From Byssothecium circinans (taxonomy: Eukaryota; Ascomycota; Dothideomycetes; Pleosporales; Massarinaceae), in the NCBI GenBank assembly GCA_010015675.1, contig ML977022.1, positions 32,541 through 96,540 of the forward strand: a DNA stretch of 64,000 nt, written 5' to 3'. Positions within the stretch are counted from its first letter, which is position 1; each line of letters begins with the position of its first letter. Of this stretch, positions 46,034-58,128 are shown piece by piece. The position numbers and the translations under genes are program-made. Below the pieces are notes generated by a model. That model was not told the DNA's origin, did no database searches, and saw nothing but the letters and a program-made list of their open reading frames with translations.

Positions 46034-46575
46034 CGATGGTGTTGGTGGGAGAGTTTTCACTATCTTCTTCTTTCTTTCCCCTTTTTTCGATTCGTGGGGA
46101 TGGCGCAGATGATGTTTAATACCTTCCCTACTTTTCTTATCGAGCCGGAACTGTTGCTGCCTCCTGTGAATGTCTTACGTGGTGCTTGCTAGTTATTTTG
46201 ATCTCCCTTGTCAGAGGTCGAGAACGGTGCTTGCAAGCGTACGTATAGATTTACGAAGAGGCTTGTTCTTCGTGGTATGTACATGCGGTTGGCGCTTTCG
46301 ATCTCCCCGTCTTCTTGGATGGGTTGAGAACGGCGCTTGCAATTGTAAGGGAGGGAGATGATAGATAGTTTATTCGGCGAGGGTTTTTTTTTTCTGACTT
46401 ATTCGTTCCTCGTTCAGCTACTTTAATATGCGGAAATAACAAAGCTTTCTCCTATTCTCCGTTCCATTAAATATCCTAAGCCTCTATTTCGAAAAAAAAA
46501 AGTACGTTACGATACTACAAACCCCGTCTTGAACGCCACACAACCCCAACCCAAACCCACCCCTACCTCCTCCCT
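46034..46575. other. Convergent 3' region with an imperfect ~45-bp duplication
   Basis: Lies between the UFO1-like and IML1 stops. TTTGATCTCCC...GAGAACGGTGCTTGCAA (about 46197-46236) recurs as TTTCGATCTCCC...GAGAACGGCGCTTGCAA (about 46297-46342). A run of 11 A lies near 46491 and a run of T near 46385. No gene. Confidence 0.5.
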
Positions 46576-49500
46576 TCATCCCGTCCCCGCGCTCCCCTGA
46601 CTCTCCGACCGTTTCGGCAGCACAATCTCCTCAGGCAACGCACTCCTCCTCCTGCCCCCCAAAATCCCGCCTCCACCTCCCCCCGCACCCACCCCCGCCC
46701 CAGAGCCCTCACTCCCCATCCTCCTCCCCGCAATCCCGCTCCCGCCCCCAATCACACTCCCACCTAGACTCCACCCGCCACCCGTCCCGGGACTCGCGCC
46801 GTGTATGCTGATCGCCGGCGGTAACCCGAGTGTGGGGATATTGTTATCTAGCACGGGCATGATGCGCGGAGACGGCGAGGGCGCGGGGGCGGGTTTCAGG
46901 GCTTCTTTGTAGAAGGCGGAGAGGAGGGAGGGGGAGGTGCAGAAGTTTTCTATTTCGTCTTTGATTTGCTCTGGGGTCTGTGGTGTAGCGCTTATGTTTG
47001 TGGTGGGGAGGGGTGTGGATGCCTTGGTGTCGGTGAGTGCGCTGTGTAGAAGGCTTGAATCTTGCACTGGGCGCGCGAGGGGGCTTGAAAAAGGTGAGCG
47101 GTGTGGATTTGCGCGCTCAGCGGGCGTGGTGGGTATGCGATCCTTGTCTGCGGTTGCGCGCTTGTGCTCATAGGGATCCGTGGGGCGGAATCGCGAAGTG
47201 TCTTTCGCGCGGTTGTGGGCGAGCCGGTTGGCGAGGAGGAGGAAGTTTCCTTCGTGGGTTATCTGGGCGAGGAGGACGCCGCTGCGGTGGATGAATTGCG
47301 TGTACCTGTAATCTGGCTTGCCCCATGAGTACGTGACATCTACATCGTGGGGGAACGAATCTGCGGCTTCTATATCCAAGACGAAGTTGAGTTTGCGGAG
47401 GAGCGCTTTGTGGTATGCGAATTTATCCGTCTTGGGATATTGTGAGGGGAAGTGCGCGGTGTCGTAGAGTGTATCTGGCTGCAGTTGGGATTGCGGTGGC
47501 TGCAGTGCTAATTTTACGGTGTAGGGGGAGCGGAATGGGTGGTGGTCGATGATGTTGGATGCTTCGGCGATAGGTACTTCGACAAGCTTCAGGCCGTACT
47601 TTTCGACATTGGTGGCCCAAGAAACGATGGCATCTTCGATCAGTTTGGCCGTCACATTCATCCAATCTATGCGTATATGATAACAGTTATCGGGGTTGTG
47701 CAGGCGGTCGTAGTGGAGAGAGATGATTTCAGGACGATAGGACCGTTTTCGTGGATCGACATCGTAACGCATCACGCGGGAAAGAAGCACTTTGCTCTTC
47801 GGTGTGCCTTGACGTGTGGGCGTCTTCTCACCATCCTTCTCATCAATGCTCGAGTCGCTGGTGCTTGTGCTAGGTCGCGATCTGAGGCTCCGCGATGTGA
47901 GTGGCGATGTACGTGGTCCCTCGGACATTGGGGTGGAGGGGACAGAGCGATCAACTCGTCGCATACCAAACCAACCTGAGCGGGACTCTGGGCGCGGAGC
48001 GCGGTACTCGGCGGCAATCTGATAGAAGAAGTTACCGTCGCGGAAGGCGTGGCGCTTCTGAACGTGCTGGAAGAGGCCCTTGTGCATGAGTTGGTTGCCG
48101 AGTTCGACCGCCTCATCACGTGTTTCAACGTCGCTGAAATGGGACAGTAGCCAGTTAGTGAAATCAAAGCCTAGGAAGCAGTTGGTATGCAGTCGCCAAT
48201 GCCAGCGTCGATCGAGCATCCGGATGCCCTTTTCACCCTGCATATCCTCGGCCAGCCTCTCAATGTCGATGTTGGAAGTGTGATATTGTTCGCCCTCTGA
48301 GAAGAGTGAGGTTGTGAACTCGCTGTCGGTATCATTGAGTAAGGTGTTGTCAGTGCCTGCAGCTACAACTGACGAAGGATCACGTGTATGATACTCGATA
48401 GCGAGAGGGTTAGGGTCTTTCTGCTTCTTCCTTGTTGTAGCTTGGAAGTGTCGCTCTTCAGGGGGGACATAACGGAACTTTTGCCACACCTGAGTCAGCT
48501 TCCTAATGCCCTCTAGTCGAATTTCCTCTTCAGAGTCTTCTGCAAGCATGGGCAACGGGCGACGACTGATATTAGGTATCTCTACGGGTATCAGCACGAA
48601 GCGAGCTCTCCAGAAACGCAGAACCTCTGAGAACTCGTCATGATACCCAGCAAGGAAGGTGTCGATAAAATTCCAATTGTACTCTGTACGTGGAGGGCGA
48701 AGCACAATATCGTGTGCATGATAACCATCCTCGAGGGCAGTGCGAATGTAAGGCTTGTACGGAAATGGCGTGTCAATCCCAGCAGATGATGCCAACGCTG
48801 TCGTTGGTTTTCGACTGTACCGCTTGACCTCGACTTCACCTCCAGCGACGCAGACCAATTGATGTATCGAATTGCCTATGTTCATGAAGACGGTATCTCC
48901 ATCATGGGACATGTATTCGCTGTGAAAGATGCTGGATATGTCTTGCTCGCGTGCCCCAGAAGCCTCTGCAACGGCAGAGCCGACTAGTATCTGCCAGCCG
49001 TGTGACAACCGAAAAGCGATGAGCTCACGCACGAGCGATTCTCGTGTCTTGGGTGCTTCTAGCATCTCTTCATCATCATTCTGAACAATCTTGTATGGGC
49101 TTTCATTGTATTCTGTCGCGAGCTGTTCAGCGGTGGGAAAGTATTCATTCGTCAAAGGTACGGCAGCAGGAGAACACAGTGACTTCCATTTCACGGATGC
49201 CGTCTTCAGCCGCTTTGGAAACACGTGCTGCCACCGTCGGAATTGATTAGCGACATCAATTGTGTTCTTCTTGGGATTACATGGATTGACCAAAACGGCC
49301 CATGGTGCAATAGCACTTGTCGGTGATAGCGTCCGAGGAACAGTCTTAGCTCCACCACTCGACGAGAGCAGGTCTAGTTTTGCATTGATAGATTCACCGG
49401 CTGCTCTGGAGCCTGCAATCAAGAACGTGGAACCGGGATCCTTGGCCATTGAACTAGAATGCGATGGCAGTGAATCCTTGACCGAACGTAAGCCCCTGAT

Positions 49501-52426
49501 TGTTCCTGCTGACCGACTGACTTCATGTTGATCGGGCGGAGGTGAGTCTCCAGGCGAAAGGCCCGCCCGAGAAGCACTTCGAATATTGATAGGTTGCGAT
49601 GGCTTTTCAATGGAGGTGCTGCGTGTGCTTGCAAGCTTCTCCGCGATTGCGCCTTTCTGATTTTTCTCTACAGTCATCCTGGCTGGCTTCACGTCGCCGG
49701 TCGTAATGTCAAGGGTAGCTTCACCAGTCGTAGGCTCGGAGGTGTTCGCTCTTCCGGCAAAACTAATCTGTCTGAGAAACCATGCTGCTGGCCTGATTTT
49801 ACTGCCTGTAGTCGTGGGAGTCGTCGGCTTTGGTGTGGGGAGAGGTGGCAGGCCAATCTCTCTTGGAGGCGAATTCCCTCTGCTAACGGCAGGCGAATGT
49901 CGTGGAGTGGATTGCATAGACCTGCGATTATCATTCGAATCTCCGGAACCACCTCGTCGATGGATGATCGGCCGTTGGAGACTTGCCGCTCTGTTCATAG
50001 CGAGTTGTCGAGCCAGCACATCGGCCCGCGGGGCTCCCGTTTTTTTGTACTCAGGCAAGTGAAGCACGCTGCCTCGATGGGGTTGGGTGTCTTCTTCTCT
50101 AGACCGCTCACGAAGCTGATGAAAGCCTGCGTCTAGTGGAGGTCGTGCAGTCTTCCCTAGCGATGAAGTCATGCTTCGGTAGGAGGAAGACAGTAAAGAG
50201 CCCTTGAACGTTTGTTCGGGTGATTCGCGTTTGGGAGGCGGAGGAGCTTCTGTGACTGTATGCACCTGTGCTTTGCTGTTAGGCCGATCAATCTTCCGCG
50301 AGAAGACATCATCATCGTACGCGTCCATCCACGCTTTGTGCATTAGCTTGATCTCATCCAGTTCGTCATCATCGCGATCCTTTGCGTCCTTCGAGGGGAA
50401 AGATCCAATCGACTTCGCCGCAACGCTTATCGTGCGGGGCCTATCCAATGCTTGTCTCTGCGGTTGTCTAAGCTCTTCCCGTAGACGATGTGGATAGAGC
50501 GAGTCTTCCTCAAGGTATGGGATAGATATATCACCAAGCTCATTTTCCATAACACCCATCATCTGCAGTTCATACATGCGGCACCTGAGCGCGAAAGTTC
50601 CTCCTTTCTTTTGGACCTTCTTAACGACTCTGTCCGGCTTCCTAAGCTTCGACAGCTCAATGACTTCATCAGTTGTACCAGACCAAAACGAGATGTCCAC
50701 CCAGTGTGGCATTGCATATCTCCAGTCATCGGGGTCGCCACCAGGTGTAACAGGAGGGTCATTAAGCAGAATGGGAGGCGGTGGCGCTCCTGGTGATGCT
50801 CGCAAGACTGTTCCGAAATTTGGTTGATGTTGACGTGGGGTCTTTTCATCCTGGTCAGTGAACCCATAGCGAATGGCATCCCTTTCGTGGTTGTCTGTTG
50901 TATCCTTCCTCATGCTAGATACTAGCCGTGGACTCTTATACTTGAAAAGAGGCACCGAATGAAGCGGCATCGGCGACAAGCACACCAAATCGATGCCTAT
51001 CCCCGAGCCCACCAACGTATCCGTAGTCAGTTTCAACATGTTAAAGTCAACCTCAAATACACCAGTCCCTGCGGTCACAACAATCACTGAGATTCCGGTG
51101 CGCACCAGGTCACGGTCAATGTAGTCCTTTGCAAATTGGGCGCCAGCAAGGTTGATCGCTTCCAAAATGTTACCTTGCGCAGCAGTGGATGGCTTTCCTG
51201 CGATCATGACGCCGGAGCCAGATTCCTCTGGATCAGTCATGTCCGCAGTGGAGGGATCTCTGTCCGCCTTAGGCACCAAGGAGACGTCCCGAAGAAACGA
51301 TCTAAACTCCTTCTTCAGCTGATAAAGAATGTTGATCCAATCTCCACTAGCCATATCGCTGACAACGACACGGTAGTAATCACGGAAACGACCTGATCGG
51401 CTTCCGTAATCGTGGCTGTTGGTCGTACCGCTGGGATAGTCCGGGGCGGCTGCTCCATCGTATTGCATCCTAGTAAACAATATGATAGTCACGACGTGTC
51501 TTGCGCTAATCTTAAGCCATCGTTTGAAGAGGTCAGGCAAGAAACCATTCACGACTTTGTTGAACATGATCTCACCAGCACCTTCGGCATCGAAGTCCCA
51601 CATCTCCTTTGACATTTGAATGAACAGGACGTAGCGTGCGGACTCGCTGCGGAAGACGGGTTTTGTCATCGAAGAGAAGTACCCCGAGTGCGTGGACTGT
51701 CCGTTGATGTATACGTTCTTTACCGATGCTTTGATGGTGCCCATGAAGAGCAGCTTCTGGCCGCGGTACACGGTGCGACTACTGAGTTCCGCTATAGACA
51801 TGCGCCACATGTCAGCTCTTGCAAGGTACTCGTCGCGAAAAGTGATCTCGACATGAGAGGCGGAGTGCTTCTCTTCATCTGCCTTTTCCAAATTAGATAG
51901 GTGGTGGAATATGGTTTCGAGAATGACTCACCAACGTGACTATGACTTGCATTCTATTGCGCAGACCGAAGACTTTCGCAATCCTCTCGGCGATCGAGAC
52001 CTGGAGGTTGGGATGTTTCGACTTAAGATCGGCTGGAAACGGCTTTGCCACAAACGTGTACGACTTCTCCGAGTCAACCTCACGCCCCTCTTGTATGACT
52101 GAGCCATTTTCGTCAAGCGTAATTTTGACTGAACCTCTGCGACTCCGCCTGTTGTGCGAGCTTTTGACTGGATTTTGGGAAGAGTCATCGGCCCTCGGCT
52201 GACTAGCATCCTTTGTCGGAGCCTTTGAATTTGACTGGAAGTCCCGAACAGCCGTGCCGTATTTTAAGGCTATGACTTGGATCAATGAGCCTGTAGTCGC
52301 AGGAAGCTCAAGGAATTTTTCTCCGTTAAAAACTACGTCGTCCTTGGAGAAGTTGTCATCGTGCGTCCACAGCGTGCATACTTTCTGGACCCTTGTGCGC
52401 TTTGCGCTCATGACCGACTTCGACAT
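46576..52426 (-). CDS. IML1: IML1 / DEPDC5 homologue, SEACIT/GATOR1 subunit
   Basis: Two exons, 52426-51932 and 51882-46576, with a 49-bp intron, give 1933 residues. The first ~165 residues contain the N-terminal strand domain (CTLWTHDDNFSKDDVVFN). The join reads VTLADEEKHSASHVEITFRDEYLARADMW, the start of the Iml1 domain (to about residue 450, with WDFDAEGAGEIMFNKVV and GTGVFEVDFNMLKLT). Long disordered Ser/Pro-rich parts follow. Near residue 1390 lies a DEP domain (WHWRLHTNCFLGFDFTNWLL, then GLFQHVQKRHAFRDG). After that comes the conserved C-terminal domain (HIRIDWMNVTAKLIEDAIVS). The extreme C-terminus is Gly-rich. Iml1 with Npr2 and Npr3 inhibits TORC1 at the vacuole under amino-acid shortage. 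Confidence 0.95.
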
Positions 52427-53371
52427 GTTGCAGCTCGATCATCCACGATGGTAGAATGATTAGTAGAAAGTCTAGTCCTCATCTCGAATTCAGGAATCAA
52501 GGCGGGAGCCGACTTTAATTGGCGTGGCGAGGGCGAGCATTAATCCAATAATAAATGACACCGGCAACTATGTGCCAAAGGCGAACGACCGATATTGATG
52601 AAGCGCGACGAGCGCTAATGACTGGGAGGGAGATGCGCGCGCTGATGGTCGTTCGCGATGCGCGTCAAGGCTTTTGGTATCTTGGCGCTGCCGAGGCAGC
52701 CGGGAAATAAAAGCGCCGACCCGAGATGACTCCCAAGACGACTTCTTTCCGCGGTACTCACCGCATTACTCACCGTTTTACTCACAACATCATTCATCAT
52801 CTTGCATAGACGCATCCAGGGATGCAACTATGAGCAACAAAAGGTGCAGGTGATTGGTGTCGTTTGTTTGACCTCGGGTCTCTCAAGTATCCCCAACGCT
52901 ACCTAGGTACATTTTGATATACATACCTTCAGGTATTTGTTTCAGCGTAGCTAATCAAGACGATCTCCTCGAATTCGTCGAAAATACTAGGACTGCAGTG
53001 ACACTACTGAGTAATCGTGGAAAGCTTCGCATGTCGAAGCTTGTCCCAAGCGCCAACTAAATTCCTTTCCAATTTGTGACACACATCATCAAGTCGACCA
53101 CCCCAACAGTCACCATTTACATGCCTCCTGGGAACTCAACGCTACCCGCAAGACGATGACTCAATGGCACAAGCGTCAGTATAAATACCACAACCTTTTC
53201 TCATGAGGGTTCCTTCCGGACACTTCCATCATTTGCGTTGTGCCCCTCCTGCACACTTCCTTTCAATCACTTCAATCAGTTGTTTTTCTCGAGTACGGCA
53301 TCTTTTTTAAGGCATCCTATTATACAGGTACGTTCATTATCAGGCCCATATTGCGTCACAAACTCTGGGAA
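52427..53371. other. Divergent intergenic region, IML1 and orphan gene A
   Basis: Holds three TACTCACC(G) units with an exact 12-bp period (52755, 52767, 52779), a TACCTAGGTA palindrome near 52900 and a TATA box at 53180. No gene. Confidence 0.5.
53180..53187 (+). promoter_or_regulatory. TATA box of orphan gene A
   Basis: TATAAATA, 185 bp before the ATG of the repeat-containing orphan gene. Confidence 0.5.
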
Positions 53372-54911
53372 ATGTATCCTTCGGCGCGGCGAGACGATCT
53401 ATCAAGATATGCTGTGCGCAGACCTGCACCAGCAAATTCCAACACGAGGCCTCCGAATGCCGAACATTCTCCTCGGCAGTATGGTCAAGCACCAGCGAGG
53501 TCACCTGCCAAACATTCCCCTCAACAGTACGGCCAAGGACCAGCGACCTCAGCTGGCGAACGTTCGCCTCAACAGTATGATCACCCACTAGCGACATCAC
53601 CTGGCGGATCGTATGGACCCTGTTACAATTTCAACACTGGTTATGGGTTGATGCCCCAATATGGAAGCCGTCCAACCGCTCCGCGATACCCCTTCTATCC
53701 GCCCAATCCGTTCCATACTCCATTCTCATATCCTTACCTTCCGCCGGGGGCATATATGCCCAGTTACCACAATATCTGTAACACCTATTCAGCCTACAGG
53801 CAAGCCTATGCCGCGAGTGGAGGGTCAGGGCACAAGACATTCTCATGGAAGAAATGCGTTCCCCCAAAAGAATATATACTTGAGTCTCTGATTATTGTGG
53901 ATCTTGGTAAGTCAGGCGATCCGCAATGGGGGTTCATAAAGACAGGGCTGCCATATTGGGAATGTTTTCGAGACTCCATGGAGGACATTGAAGGAGTGAA
54001 GGTTCACAAAAAAAACTATCAGCCTAAAGATTGGATAATGGGAGATCTCCTCAAAATCAACAAGGAATGTTCGAATAATCCTTGTTCCGAGAATGGTAAG
54101 CAACAGTACTCTGACAGGCTATAAACCCTATGCTGAAAAGCTTAGTATGGAAGCTTTACAAGAAACACAATCCACCGCTTGCCTCCAACTACTCCAACTA
54201 CTCCAACTACTCCAACTACCATTGGTACTCCAAATATTTCAACGCTGTTCAAACTATACCTATGTACCCGAACCTCCCCAGATATCCTGTATATGAGGGG
54301 GAGTGGTATTCGTACCCTGATGCGTCAGGGACGGCAACGTCCGCACTGACACCCAAACAATCCAAATGCCGCGATTTCAACCCCAGAACTGACACGGTAG
54401 TCGAAATGGTCGATGACGAAAATCATACCGTTAAGAATGACTCTGGTGATGCTCTCGGGTACTACAACCAAGAGAAGGTAACAGAAAACGCTTTCTGGAT
54501 GGTCAAATACCCGAAGTATGAACAGTGGCGCTTTAAGGATAAGCAACTTCAGTTATCATGCGAAGTCGAATCCGGATTTGGGATTGTGAGCAGTGATATG
54601 AAGAAGCAACCTTGGGTTGAAGAACTTCGGAAGATTCCAATAATCGTGCTTAACGAGAATCCTTCTATTGAAGAGGTGGTGAAAGCGACTTCGAAGATCT
54701 TCAATATTCCTCGCGAGGCTACAGAAGGCGGTCAGTGCATCGTCAGAGCCTTTTAGACATAGCTAATAAAGCCATAGTGTACGACTTCTACGTTTCTAAG
54801 ACGGCCTGGCTTGTTGCGGGCAGAGAAATTCCAGCAACTGTTCATGACGACGCAAGCAGACTAATGGATAACCTGTGGGAGCGCAAAAAATTGTCTAAAC
54901 GTGGCATTTGA
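53372..54911 (+). CDS. Orphan protein A with 16-residue repeats and Tyr/Pro-rich region
   Basis: Three exons, 53372-54095, 54146-54730 and 54772-54911, predict 482 residues. I do not recognise it. Residues 30-77 are three 16-residue repeats of the type HSPxQYGQxPAxSxxx. A Tyr/Pro/Gly-rich segment follows (YGPCYNFNTGYG, FSYPYLPPGAYMPSYHN). The middle looks folded (KEYILESLIIVDLGKSGDPQ, WGFIKTGLPYWECF). After intron 1 comes an SNY triplet run, then a mixed alpha/beta-like C-terminal part. The 41-bp intron 2 (GTCAGT donor) is inferred because the frame beyond it reads IVYDFYVSKTAWLVAGREIP to a clean stop; without it the protein ends at 54756 (444 residues... QCIVRAF). It has its own TATA box and is followed by a second orphan gene on the same strand. 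Confidence 0.65.
53461..53604 (+). repeat. Three tandem 48-bp units in orphan gene A
   Basis: Units at 53461-53508, 53509-53556 and 53557-53604, each beginning CGAACATTC or a close variant. They differ by substitutions only, so the reading frame is kept and the protein gains 16 residues per unit. Confidence 0.85.
54184..54219 (+). repeat. Four perfect copies of a 9-bp unit
   Basis: TCCAACTAC repeated four times, coding for SNY triplets just after the first intron of orphan gene A. Perfect identity suggests recent slippage. Confidence 0.9.
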
Positions 54912-55442
54912 AGGATTTGTATTGAGCTTCAAATTGGGGGTTTCCTGGATTTTGATGCTCCACTGCAGGTTAAGCCGTCGGTGCCCATGTATTCATCCGC
55001 GTTGGCAATCTTGGAATATTTGTATCTAAATTTTTCTCTTACAATAAAAGCCCCTCATGTTAAGTGCGCCATCACATTTTAACTAGCTGAAGTTATCACC
55101 TCGTCATGTAGAGCGTAGTTAGGATATCTTCTCATAATCATTCGAGAAGGCGAAAGTGTGTGGCACAATGAAATCGAGAAATACGTCTGCCCAGCCAGTA
55201 TACCATTGACTCATGCTATCGCCTCTTGAGACTCTCTCAATAATTCTGACTCGATCCCGGTCATGACACTCTCTTGAGTCTATGCCAAGGTTTTCAGTCA
55301 TACTCAAAGTAACAGTCACGCATGGGTATATAAAGAAAGCAGCTGGGGAAATTACATGCTTTCTCCTACACCATTATTGTGATTCTTCCACAGCAATACG
55401 AACTTCTTTGTCAATCAATCAAATAAGTACCCACCGATCGGT
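54912..55442. other. Intergenic region between the two orphan genes
   Basis: Terminator of gene A and promoter of gene B with a TATA box at 55327. No other feature. Confidence 0.5.
55327..55334 (+). promoter_or_regulatory. TATA box of orphan gene B
   Basis: TATATAAA, 116 bp before the ATG; typical promoter spacing for a fungal gene. Confidence 0.6.
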
Positions 55443-56201
55443 ATGAATAACGATTACAACATCTTCAGGCCACTCCCAGACGCGGCGGAACCCGTCGAAC
55501 ACGTCGGCGATGAAAGTAAGGCATGGAACTATGCCCTATATGTGGATCCAAATTATTCCCATCCGAAAGCCGTACAAACGACGGTGAGAACAGATAGCCA
55601 TCTCACCAGGGTCAAAGCACCGCCAAAAGAACCGTCACTACTGTCTCAGGGAATTCTGAAACTTCCTGGCTTTAAGCAGGGAAAATATCCAGACGGCGAA
55701 CCACACCAGGACCGAGAAGGTCGCCCCATAGGGATGTTAGAGCTTGGCTACTATAGCATCGACGCTTTCACGGTAGTCAGTTTCGACAAATACTACAAGT
55801 ACCAAGTAACACCCGAAGGAATAGAACGCTGCAAGGAAAGAGGAAGAGGTGGTCTTGGTCTCATTTTCCGAGATTATGATCCAAGCATGCACGCCGAGAT
55901 TTCCGAGCTGATCGGCCAGGGGAAAGGAGATATCAGCTACTACATCTTCAAGGGCAAAGAGAAAGCCAGGGAGATTTTGGAAAGCGAAGAGATCAGGAGC
56001 AACTTCAACATATGCAAGGGATGTTCTGAGTCACGTAAGTAGTTTGCTTTTTTGTATTTATACTGGTACTAAATCTCGAAAATAGTACTCAGTTTCTTGA
56101 AGCATAAGGAATTGGGAAGGGAATGGAAACTACAGAGAGACAGCCGGACAGGTTACGAGACCAAACCGAGAAAGTCCAAGAAGAGCTCTGCAGCCAGGTG
56201 A
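55443..56201 (+). CDS. Orphan protein B
   Basis: Two exons, 55443-56034 and 56086-56201, with a 51-bp intron, give 235 residues. Not recognised. It has no signal peptide or membrane helix. The middle looks folded (GRPIGMLELGYYSIDAFTVV, SFDKYYKYQVTPEGIERCKE, ISYYIFKGKEKAREIL). A short CKGCSES motif precedes the intron. The second exon gives a basic tail (LKHKELGREWKL, KPRKSKKSS) that could be a nuclear signal. Its tandem position behind orphan gene A, both with TATA boxes and GT-AG introns, hints at a shared context, but the two proteins show no obvious sequence similarity. Confidence 0.7.
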
Positions 56202-57140
56202 ATTGGATAAATTCTCGATATCCAACATATGATGAGGACTTTTGTTTTGTTGGGCTTTCTTTTCTCTTTAACTCAGCAAGTGTCTTCCAGTGTCTCAACA
56301 GATTGTATCATTTCTATATTGATTTAAGCGAGGATGGCTGAATGGTATCGGATAGGGAACTTGTAATTGTACATTGGACAGGAAACGGGGTTATGTAAAT
56401 TAATGCTTGCGGCTCAACTCTAGACGAGGGCGTGTTGATCTGGCTTTGAGAATTTCCTATTCTTGTATATTCCATTACTTTGTACTCTGGTCTTTCGGGG
56501 TGGGCGGAAGCTTGGGTTTCTTTGGTGTTGGCGTGTTTCTGACATTCATCTGTGCGTTCTTGGTATCTTCTGTAGTTTTATGTAGCTTTAATCACACCTC
56601 CGAAATTGGTCTTTCAATTAAAAACTATAGTGCCTTAAATTCTTTCATTCCCATTATTGACACAAGCTCGCTGATACTTAGTACAGCTGTAACTGCCCTA
56701 TATCTCGAACAGTCTATCCTCCGAAGACGAGCTTTAACGCAAAACAGTTCTGCTTATTACCAATCATGAACAGTCAGTGTACAACATTACTTGATCGCAG
56801 TATGGATAGTAATGAATCTAGGTACTGTACTCTCATTACGGAAAAGCTGCTCACTGTTCTTCGTATTTTTCCTTATTTTCAAAACTGCTTAAAGATGAGC
56901 GGCGACGAATACTTCGCCAATGAAACTACTGTTTGATCTCGCTGTCAAGAGCTGCTTAACCCGAATCAAACGCTGTACCCGCCTTACACATATCGTGTTC
57001 CTCAGGTTCATTCCACGAGACTTGACTGCTCACCTCTACAAACACAATAGTCTGGGACCGTAGCGAAAAGGGGGACAGCACCCTGTTTAAATGCTTAATT
57101 TCATTACTATTTTCGCACCGAACATGGTCGCACTGCACCC
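56202..57140. other. AT-rich gap without a supported gene
   Basis: A 120-codon open frame at 56407-56769 encodes hydrophobic sequence but contains no ATG. Nothing else visible. Confidence 0.45.
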
Positions 57141-58128
57141 TTACAGCTTAGAAACCCTAGCCTTCATATCATCAAAGTCCTCGCCCTCCACACTATCCAC
57201 ACCATCCCGAACAAGCCTCTTGACCGCCGCACCAATCTCTTCCTCCCCGTCCAAAAAGTCAATCCAGCCCCTCGACCCCTCAGTCTCCAAGACCTTCACA
57301 ATTGTCTCCGCAACAGTCGCCCGACTAACGCTTCCACGGCTCTTAATCTTCCCGGCCAACACACCGCCTGCCGGCTCCGCAGTCAGTGTCCCTGGCCTCA
57401 GGTCAATACCATGGAACTTCTCGTTCTCAGGGATTCCCTTCTTGGTTTCCTCGTCGTAGCGCTCTTTGGCGAGGACGGTAAGGACTTCATCCGCGGCGAT
57501 CTTGGCTTTATAGTATGTGGGGAGGATCTCGGTGTTGACTTTCTGCGCTGAGGCCCAATCCTCGTCTGACCACCATGGGGCGCGGTTACGACGTGAGGCG
57601 AGATAAGAAACGTTCAGGAACTTTTTGATGGTTGGGGTGTGAATGGAAGCTTTTGTGAACGCGATTGCGGCATCTTGATCGACTGCCAGTGTTCTGGATG
57701 CGCCGCCCTTACCTCCGGCTCCTAGGAATGGTTAGCGTTCGCTTGTACCTCGAGAATCTCGATGTTCTTAGGATCGCATTTAGCAATGCCTTCGGTGAAC
57801 GACTGGATCACGTGACGTCACGCCATGCCTGTGACTCTTGACATGCTGTAGAAGAGAAAGTGCACGACTAACCAGCAGTCCAAACGACCCAGTCAGGCTT
57901 CACCTGCTCGAGAATCTTCTTCGCGTCACCCTCGCTCTTCACATCCTCAACGCTGCTGACAAGCACACTCAATTTCCCCGGCTGTCCCTGTCCCAGCTTC
58001 TCGATTGTAGGTGTCTGATCAGCCGACCGGATCATGCTGGTGACGCTCCATGACCGGGCAAGCAGAAGAGGAGTCAAAAGTTGTGCTACCTTGCCATGAC
58101 CACCGATGACTAGGATGTTGTGAGCCAT
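57141..58128 (-). CDS. Atypical short-chain dehydrogenase/NAD(P)-binding protein
   Basis: Exons 58128-57873 and 57721-57141 give 278 residues. The start MAHNILVIGGHGKVAQLLTP carries the Rossmann GxxGxxG-type loop (GGHGKVA) of atypical SDRs related to NmrA and YwnB, followed by VVWTAG at the strand-4 position; the join gives TAGAGGKGGASRTLAVD. Exon 2 has FLNVSYLASRRNRAPWW, then TYYKAKIAADEVL with the conserved YxxxK of this group and LRPGTLTAEP. Such proteins bind NAD(P)H as reductases or redox sensors. The intron (57722-57872, 151 bp) is three times longer than its neighbours and contains a stretch that reads like protein (IQSFTEGIAKCDPKNIEILE), so an extra exon cannot be excluded. Confidence 0.85.

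Noticed and set aside
56407..56769. 120-codon hydrophobic frame
   Set aside because: No ATG in the frame and AT-rich surroundings; membrane-like helices arise easily from T-rich DNA.
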